From Paragorgia papillata (taxonomy: Eukaryota > Cnidaria > Anthozoa > Scleralcyonacea > Coralliidae): a stretch of 64,000 nucleotides of DNA. The stretch spans positions 3,405,001 through 3,469,000 of the forward strand of contig JAWNZC010000001.1 in the NCBI GenBank assembly GCA_035771165.1, in the 5' to 3' direction. Under the pieces are notes generated by a model that worked only from the letters and a program-made list of their open reading frames with translations, ran no database searches and was not told the origin of the DNA. Below are positions 58,531 to 64,000 of the stretch, piece after piece. Every line of letters starts with the position of its first letter. Position 1 is the stretch's first letter. The translations under genes and the position numbers were made by a program.

Positions 58531-58752
58531 GTGGTCGGAGTGGAGATGAAGGTCCCAGATTCCATCACGCTGAGCTCAAGTGAATTGCAACAGTATTGAA
58601 ATGCAAATTAGACGGTCAAAAACTACAAATTTCGCTTGGGAACCGGATTTATCGGATTCAGCATACTTTAATTATGCTAAAAAGTTTGGTTCCCGACTTT
58701 TACCCAAAAATGCCCCTAACATTCACATTTTTCTCGAAATCCCACTAGACTA

Positions 58753-59088
58753 TATTGTCATACATGGAATTCAACCTACGTTTAAATAATCTGAGTCGCT
58801 CAATACGGGTAATTAGAGCGTCTCACCGGTAAATAGAAGGTTGTGGGTTCGAGTCCCGCTTGGGAACTGGAAAATTTGTATGAGTAAAATAAGTCGAGTA
58901 ACGTTTAAACTCAGTTCTTGTTTCCGAGTCGCAAATACATCCGTTCTCTTAACAACATGCATTACGTACGACATTACGCAGTATATAATCTCAACCTACG
59001 TTCAAATCATCTGAATCCCAGTAGCTCAATAGTTAGAGTGTCTCACCGGTGATCACAAGGTTGTGGGTTCGAAACTGAGAAATCATTC
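58753..59088. repeat. tRNA-like repeat units after the transposon
   Basis: Two units. The first contains TTGTGGGTTCGAGTCCCGCT with a perfect B box and T stem. The second has CAGTAGCTCAATAGTTAGAG and is cut at GGGTTCGAAACTGAG by the next insertion. Confidence 0.85.
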
Positions 59089-60276
59089 ATTTTCATTGAT
59101 AGATAGGTAATTGGACACACACTGGTGTTAAACATTGTGTGTAATACACATTATGATATCAAACAATACAAGCTAGGAGCTTAAGCAGAACCATCGCATT
59201 GGAGGATAACTGGAATAAAATATTTTAGGAGATAGCGGTATATATATATAAAATGAAGTTGTGCGAATTTAATTATTAGAAAGGGCCTAAGGAAGAGTAT
59301 AAGTATAGAGTATAGAGTATGAAAATGAGTGAGAGAAGGGGAACGTGAGGGATATTAGAGTGAATGGATAGGAATGTGTTAGGAAAGGTATTTTTCTGTA
59401 AAGCCGGCAACCCTCGACGCGTTTCGATCTTCCAGTCTTCTTCAGGAGGGATTTTTAAGGGAAAGGAGTTCTGTGGTTTGTATCGTAAAAATATGGGAAA
59501 TGTGGAAGAGTGTAAGAAGGGGGCTAAGAGGAGAAGGAGTTAGACATGTTAGTTTGTAGTTAAGGACTTAAGGTACAGTACATTACGATAATATAAGGTA
59601 AAGAAGGCCCACCGAAAATGTGTTTTTTTCTCGACATTCCAACTCTTTGTGCCGTCGTGAATGTTTCCAGTTAAAAAATAAGTTCTCTCTTGCGAGGTTC
59701 TCCGCTCAGTATCGTCTGGCGTATGGATGACGTTTGATTTATGTAGGAGTGTGAGTGTTTGTGATATGGTATGTGTCACGTGATTATGAATATGTCAATT
59801 TATTTTATGAGGTTAATAGTATTAGGGATGATGTGTGTACGTGTATTCTATAGTGTGGCATGAGGTATAGTGTGATTAATGCGTGTGAATATGTTTCAGT
59901 GTGTGGCAAAAGGTGTCGCAAAACACCAATTCGCAAAAGGGCATGGTGCAAATAAATAACACCATAAAGAGACTATGCCGATATCTGATTATGGATTAGA
60001 GGTACATGTATATACAGTATATAAAGGAAAAAGTATTAGGTGGAAACTAGTGTGTATTATATTTACATTTGGAGACATTAACTCATAACGTGTGGTTAAA
60101 TGCATATAACTGTTGTTGTGCTACTATTATTTTATGGATTCTGACATCTCACAACTATGGCTGTCTTTATAAATTGAAAGTTCGAAAATATCTATATTTT
60201 GTATATGAGTTGTTGAGGGTTTGACCTTGGTATGAATATTGTGCTTAAATTAATTTTCATTGATAGATAGGTAATT
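59089..60276. mobile_element. Unclassified 1.14-kb insertion between 24-bp direct repeats
   Basis: Identical 24-bp direct repeats, including TTTCATTGATAGATAGGTAA, occur at 59089-59112 and 60253-60276. The interior has no long frame and no clear terminal repeats. It contains GACGCGTTTCGATCTTCCAG and TCTTCTTCAGGAGGG at about 59417-59452. The long direct repeats could be a target duplication or short terminal repeats. Confidence 0.45.
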
Positions 60277-60770
60277 TCTACGCGTTGGTTATCAGGGATA
60301 ATGGTCTAAAAACAAAGAACGAACATACTGGCCCACAGAAAAGCGATCCAAACGACGATTAAAGACGAATTTGACAAAAACCGAAGCGATATCCTTCTTG
60401 CTTCGCAAGTTTCGCCATGATTTTAACAAGGATAAATAGGCATCACCGCGCGCTCGCCCCAATGGTTTTGCACCCCTTGCAGTATGGCGAGAAAAAAACT
60501 TGAACTCCCCTATTCTCATGCCAGAGCTAACATCTCGTCTCTTAACAGCATACGACATTAACATATATCTAATATCATCATACTTGCACATAGCAATATA
60601 TTATAAATAATGTCATACATCAAACTCAACCTGTACAACTAGAACCTTACCTATACGAGTATACGTTCAAAACATCTTAGTCTCAGTAACTTAATGGGTA
60701 AAGCGTATCACCGCCGGTTAGAAAATTGTGATTGCGAGTCTCGCTTGATGAGTGGGGGTAAATAAGTGAA
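60277..60770. repeat. Unassigned DNA then tRNA-like unit before gene 6
   Basis: 60277-60515 has no gene or recognised repeat. 60516-60770 is a tRNA-like unit (AGTCTCAGTAACTTAATGGG, GATTGCGAGTCTCGC). Confidence 0.65.
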
Positions 60771-60798
60771 AATCACATCCGGTATTTTAATAACGTCG

Positions 60799-60875
60799 AG
60801 GTCACGACCTTTTAATCACGGGATTCTATTGTATTCAATTTCGATATATCAAATTATTCTTGTCTGTTGACGTGG
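60799..60875 (+). promoter_or_regulatory. Conserved upstream motifs of gene 6
   Basis: AGGTCACGACCT at 60799-60810 and TGACGTGG at 60868-60875, 217 and 148 bp before the ATG. Confidence 0.4.
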
Positions 60876-61015
60876 CAGTAAAAGGTCTTAATTTGTCTGT
60901 GGTTCTACACGCTAATCATTTACGGTCAACGATATTCCCCAATTACTAACACAGACTTTCAACGATGAAAGGAGAAACTTAGCTTTGTTATTGAGAAAAG
61001 AGAAAGCACCAAGAG

Positions 61016-62614
61016 ATGGAATCCTACGAGCAAGGTTACGAGGCAGATCGGTTTGAAAATGAAGTTAGTCAAAACTACCATTGTCCAATTTGTCTAAACG
61101 TCTTCAAACAACCAGTAATGTGCCAGAGAAACCAACATCTTTTCTGCCTGCCCTGTATTACTCGACATCTGACGAACTCGCCTACATGTCCTTCCTGTAT
61201 GGAGGAACTCACATTGGAAACATTAACTCAAGCTCCAAGAATCGTGACGGGGTGTCTGTCTGAGTTGAATATTCGTTGTGATTATTTCGACAGAGGCTGT
61301 CGTGAGCTTGTGCAACTGGGAGATCTTGAACGTCACGTCAAGGATTGTGGGTTCACTCCAGTGGTGTGTTCCAACGAAGGATGTCTTGTGGAGATCAATA
61401 AACGAGATCGAACTCACCACGAGAAAGAAGTTTGCGAATTCAGAGTGGTGAGGTGCCACAATTGCGCTGAGATGACGAAGGAAATGGACGAGGTTAAGAT
61501 GAAGTTGACAGCAGTAAACGACAAGCTTGAACGCCTTGAGGAAATGGACGAAGTTAATAAGATGAACTTTGCAACAGCAAATAACGACATGGCGGAAATA
61601 AAGATGAATTTGATGCAAATCAAGGAGCAGCTGACAGCACTACCAGATCTAAGTCAAACATTACGTGGTATTCAAACTGAGCAAGAGAAAATTATGAAAA
61701 GAATTGAAGAAGCCAAAACTGATGGCAGAAGGACGAAGTCTAGTGTGGTTATTGCAGGTGGTGGGAATGGCGGCAGGCTAAATTCCGTGGAAATGTTCAG
61801 CCTGTCGACGAGTTCATGGACAGTATTACATCCAATGAAACAATGTCGTCATGGGGCATCTGCATTTATTTACAAAGACCAAATAACTGTCTCCGGGGGT
61901 GAGACTAATCATGGTCTTAGTGATAGCATGGAAAGTTTATCCATTAACCCCAATATGGAGTCCGCCCAATGGTTTGGTTTTCCAGCCAAACTTCCTAGCA
62001 AGTTGCGTGGACACAGCAATGTAGTTTATAATGGACGGTTGTTAGTAATAGGAGGTTATGATGGCGACTGCTCTGACAGTATTCATGAAGTTTCACTTGA
62101 TCCTCCTTATACCTCAAAGTTCTTAACTAGAGTGCCAGAATCGAAAGCGTATGCTGGAGTGAAATTATTTAATGATGGAGTGTTTATTGTTGGAGGAAAG
62201 AAATCATGGGACTCTGCAAATAGTGTTCGTAGTGTCATGATGTACGATATTAACAAGAACCAATGTAAACAAATGGCTCCACTTCCTTTTGCTGTGTCTG
62301 AAATGGCAACAGTAAGTTGGGGTGATAATGTAATTGTAATTGGGGGCGTTGACAAAGATCGTAAAGCGTTAAATACTGTTGTTATTTATAATGTTCAATC
62401 AGAAAAGAGTCATATGTTACCTGCAATGAAATATAAGAGGAGAGGATGTGCGGCGGTTGTTACTGGGAATGCCATTGTTGTAATGGGTGGGCAAGATGAG
62501 CAAGGAAAGTACCTTAAGTCAGTTGAGTCATTCAGTTTTGATCGCTATTCATGGGAAGAACATTCCCCAATGAATGTAGCCCGAGTGTGGGCTACTACTG
62601 CTGTAGCTTGGTAG
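61016..62614 (+). CDS. RING / TRAF-zinc-finger / Kelch protein, gene 6
   Basis: Single exon, 532 codons, starting MESYEQGYEADRFENEVSQN. RING ligands C23, C26, C36, H41, C44, C47, C58 and C61 and the TRAF zinc-finger cysteines are all kept. The coiled coil has a distinct insertion, LERLEEMDEVNK. Six Kelch blades are present. Blade 4 is the most divergent of the family (GGKKSWDSANSVRSVMMYDI where others have GGRTTFNSEDSVDSV), and blade 1 has AGGGNGGRLNSV. The C-terminus is WATTAVAW, one residue longer. AATAAA is at 62684. Its propeller surface differs most from the others, which would suit a different binding partner. Function inferred as for gene 1. Confidence 0.92.
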   Translation: MESYEQGYEADRFENEVSQNYHCPICLNVFKQPVMCQRNQHLFCLPCITRHLTNSPTCPSCMEELTLETLTQAPRIVTGCLSELNIRCDYFDRGCRELVQLGDLERHVKDCGFTPVVCSNEGCLVEINKRDRTHHEKEVCEFRVVRCHNCAEMTKEMDEVKMKLTAVNDKLERLEEMDEVNKMNFATANNDMAEIKMNLMQIKEQLTALPDLSQTLRGIQTEQEKIMKRIEEAKTDGRRTKSSVVIAGGGNGGRLNSVEMFSLSTSSWTVLHPMKQCRHGASAFIYKDQITVSGGETNHGLSDSMESLSINPNMESAQWFGFPAKLPSKLRGHSNVVYNGRLLVIGGYDGDCSDSIHEVSLDPPYTSKFLTRVPESKAYAGVKLFNDGVFIVGGKKSWDSANSVRSVMMYDINKNQCKQMAPLPFAVSEMATVSWGDNVIVIGGVDKDRKALNTVVIYNVQSEKSHMLPAMKYKRRGCAAVVTGNAIVVMGGQDEQGKYLKSVESFSFDRYSWEEHSPMNVARVWATTAVAW

Positions 62615-62619
62615 ATATT

Positions 62620-62935
62620 TTAGAGTTGTGTATTATAAGAACTAGTTTTCCTCAATTTGTAAGATTGTGTTTTTTTATTTTTAAATAAAAGTTTCTTAAA
62701 AACATGTCGTGTGAAACGAGATGCGCTAGTTTAGGTTCATATATATAATTGTTTAGTACCGCGCACGCGAATTTTGCTGAGTATGTTTACAAAATAAGTG
62801 GTGCAGTGCAAAAGTCAAGACGGAAAAGAGAAGGTAAAAATGAGATTGCAAAAGTAGATATGAAAGTGAAACAAAAGCGAGTTGAAAACAAAAACTTTAA
62901 AATATAAGCTAGCTGAAAAAGAATGCAAAAAATAT
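62620..62935. other. Gene 6 3' UTR and downstream flank
   Basis: AATAAAAGTTTCTTAAAAAC, ATGTCGTGTGAAA, and TACCGCGCACGCGAATTTTG as in the other copies. No gene. Confidence 0.7.
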
Positions 62936-63369
62936 TGAAAAAAGGAACGTGCATAGAGTGTGTCATGGGCGATCAGAAGGTTTGGTTTCGAGTCCTGCTT
63001 AGCAACTGGGAAATCTTTCTAAGTATAATAGCTGGAAGAACATTTACATCCAATCCTCATATCCGAGCTAGCACCATTTACACACAATCTTCATGCCCGA
63101 GCTAGGATATCCATCTCTTCTCTTCTCTTAACAACATGCATTACGACTTTAGCATATATCATCATGCTGCACATAGCAGTATATAATGTCATACATCGAA
63201 CTCAACCAGTATTACAAATTGGGGTCTCGCTTGGGAACTGGGAATTTATTTTTTTTGAGGGGAATAGCTCGAACAAAATTTACACTTAATTAATATTTCC
63301 GAGTCGCATCTACATTTCTTAAAACAACATGTATTACGACATTAACATATATCATCATCATACTTGCAC
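62936..63369. repeat. tRNA-like repeat units after gene 6
   Basis: Degenerate heads near 62955 (GGGCGATCAGAAGGTTTGG) and 63220, with the usual AACAACATGCATTACGAC and CATACATCGAACTCAACC tail blocks. The array resumes after the insertion at 63967-64000. Confidence 0.75.
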
Positions 63370-63966
63370 CATGGATAGTAAAATGAGTGGATTGGAAACT
63401 AATAGTCACGTGAGGTGTTTCCAGGCCGCCGATTGGCTGAAAAGCGTTTTTCTTTGCTCGAGAGATGTTGAAACCTAGTTGCAAATTGTGATGTCACGAA
63501 TGGCGTGAGTACGCTTGTTTTACTGAGGTTTTTAGTGAACTTTTCTTCAAATTCTTCATATCCTCACATTCAGATGACTATGTTGACGTTTCAAATGATT
63601 TTATCGCCTTACAAACCTGCCTAAGCCACAATCGAGCGTTTGGGGTAAGCGTTGTTGATCTTTGTTTTGATGATTCCTGTGTTGTTTTGAAGAAACTGGC
63701 GTCCCCAAATTGTGCTTTGTTTTGCTCGGAATTTGGGATGCATATTTTAACTAGTAAACCTTGATATCTTCTTTTAAAATGAGTAAGAATAGACGGGCAT
63801 TTTGTCGTATTGTGGCTTTGTCGTATTTACAGACAATTCGATTATCATTTTAGGCTGTATTAATCCTAAACTTTGAATATACTCGGGTTTTTTAAGCTTG
63901 TCAATTGCAACCAGGTTGTTATGCTCACGCCATCAAGTTTCCAATCCAGTCTTTTTACTATCCATG
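63370..63966. mobile_element. 597-bp TIR element with 7-bp target duplication
   Basis: CATGGATAGTAAAA at 63370 and TTTTACTATCCATG ending at 63966 are exact inverted ends. CTTGCAC flanks it at 63363-63369 and 63967-63973, restoring the repeat tail CTTGCACATAGCA. The last 483 bp match 9501-9983. No transposase. Confidence 0.85.
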
Positions 63967-64000
63967 CTTGCACATAGCAATACAACGTTCAAATTATCCG

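Larger units (their letters stand above)
54579..58750. mobile_element. 4.2-kb DNA transposon with ~165-bp inverted ends
   Basis: Tips GTCTAGTGGGATTTCG and CGAAATCCCACTAGAC are each bordered by TA (54577-54578 and 58751-58752). The arms stay alignable for about 165 bp (GGTTCCCAAGCGAAATTTGT in left, complement at right). The left arm is interrupted by ~900 bp at 54617-55516 that the three short fragments lack. A nested element lies at 55922-56460 and a decayed frame on the minus strand. The flanks rejoin into the tRNA-like tail, supporting the borders. Confidence 0.85.

Noticed and set aside
58835..58865. Functional tRNA gene calls in the intergenic arrays
   Set aside because: The A and B boxes are good, but acceptor and anticodon stems are imperfect, units are tandem and diverged, and they carry long tails. 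They are tRNA-derived repeats.

Overview
The window is animal nuclear DNA. The evidence is GT-AG introns that keep reading frame through 14 exons, AATAAA polyadenylation signals, tRNA-derived and 5S-derived SINE-like repeats, fragments of non-LTR retrotransposons and many foldback DNA transposons. From my memory of the repeat and gene families I favour an anthozoan cnidarian (stony coral or sea anemone). That is inference, not a search result.

Positions 1-11088 hold no convincing host gene. They are a nest of DNA transposon remnants: a duplicated ~1 kb element at 1 and 4688, several long-inverted-repeat elements and TA microsatellites. One element at 7729-8136 has a 9-bp target duplication like Mutator elements and carries a 61-codon open reading frame (ORF). 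That frame is preserved in a second copy at 12787-13154.

Positions 11089-32807 hold one large plus-strand ankyrin-repeat gene. I trace 14 exons whose splice phases all agree (about 1,016 codons, N-terminus missing). Every intron except the shortest carries transposons, SINEs, LINE debris or long simple repeats.

Positions 33000-64000 hold a tandem array of intronless plus-strand genes. Their product combines an N-terminal RING finger, TRAF-type zinc fingers, a coiled coil and a six-blade Kelch propeller. It looks like a TRAF-like ubiquitin ligase in which a Kelch propeller replaces the usual MATH domain. Four copies are full length (38041, 44985, 48923, 61016). One is frameshifted (41119). 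One has lost its start codon and whole RING (around 52782). Three short 3'-end remnants lie between them. Copies 3 to 5 sit in 3.9-kb tandem units, and copy 4 is a clean recombinant of two neighbours. The genes share a 5' flank with two short conserved motifs and a common 3' flank, and are separated by arrays of a ~245-bp tRNA-like repeat. A 4.2-kb TA-flanked transposon with ~165-bp inverted ends and a decayed internal reading frame sits between copies 5 and 6. Truncated left ends of the same transposon are fused to the Kelch remnants, which records how the cluster was rearranged.

The cluster is best read as a young, actively rearranging gene family. A role in innate immune or stress signalling is plausible for TRAF-like proteins but nothing in the sequence proves it.
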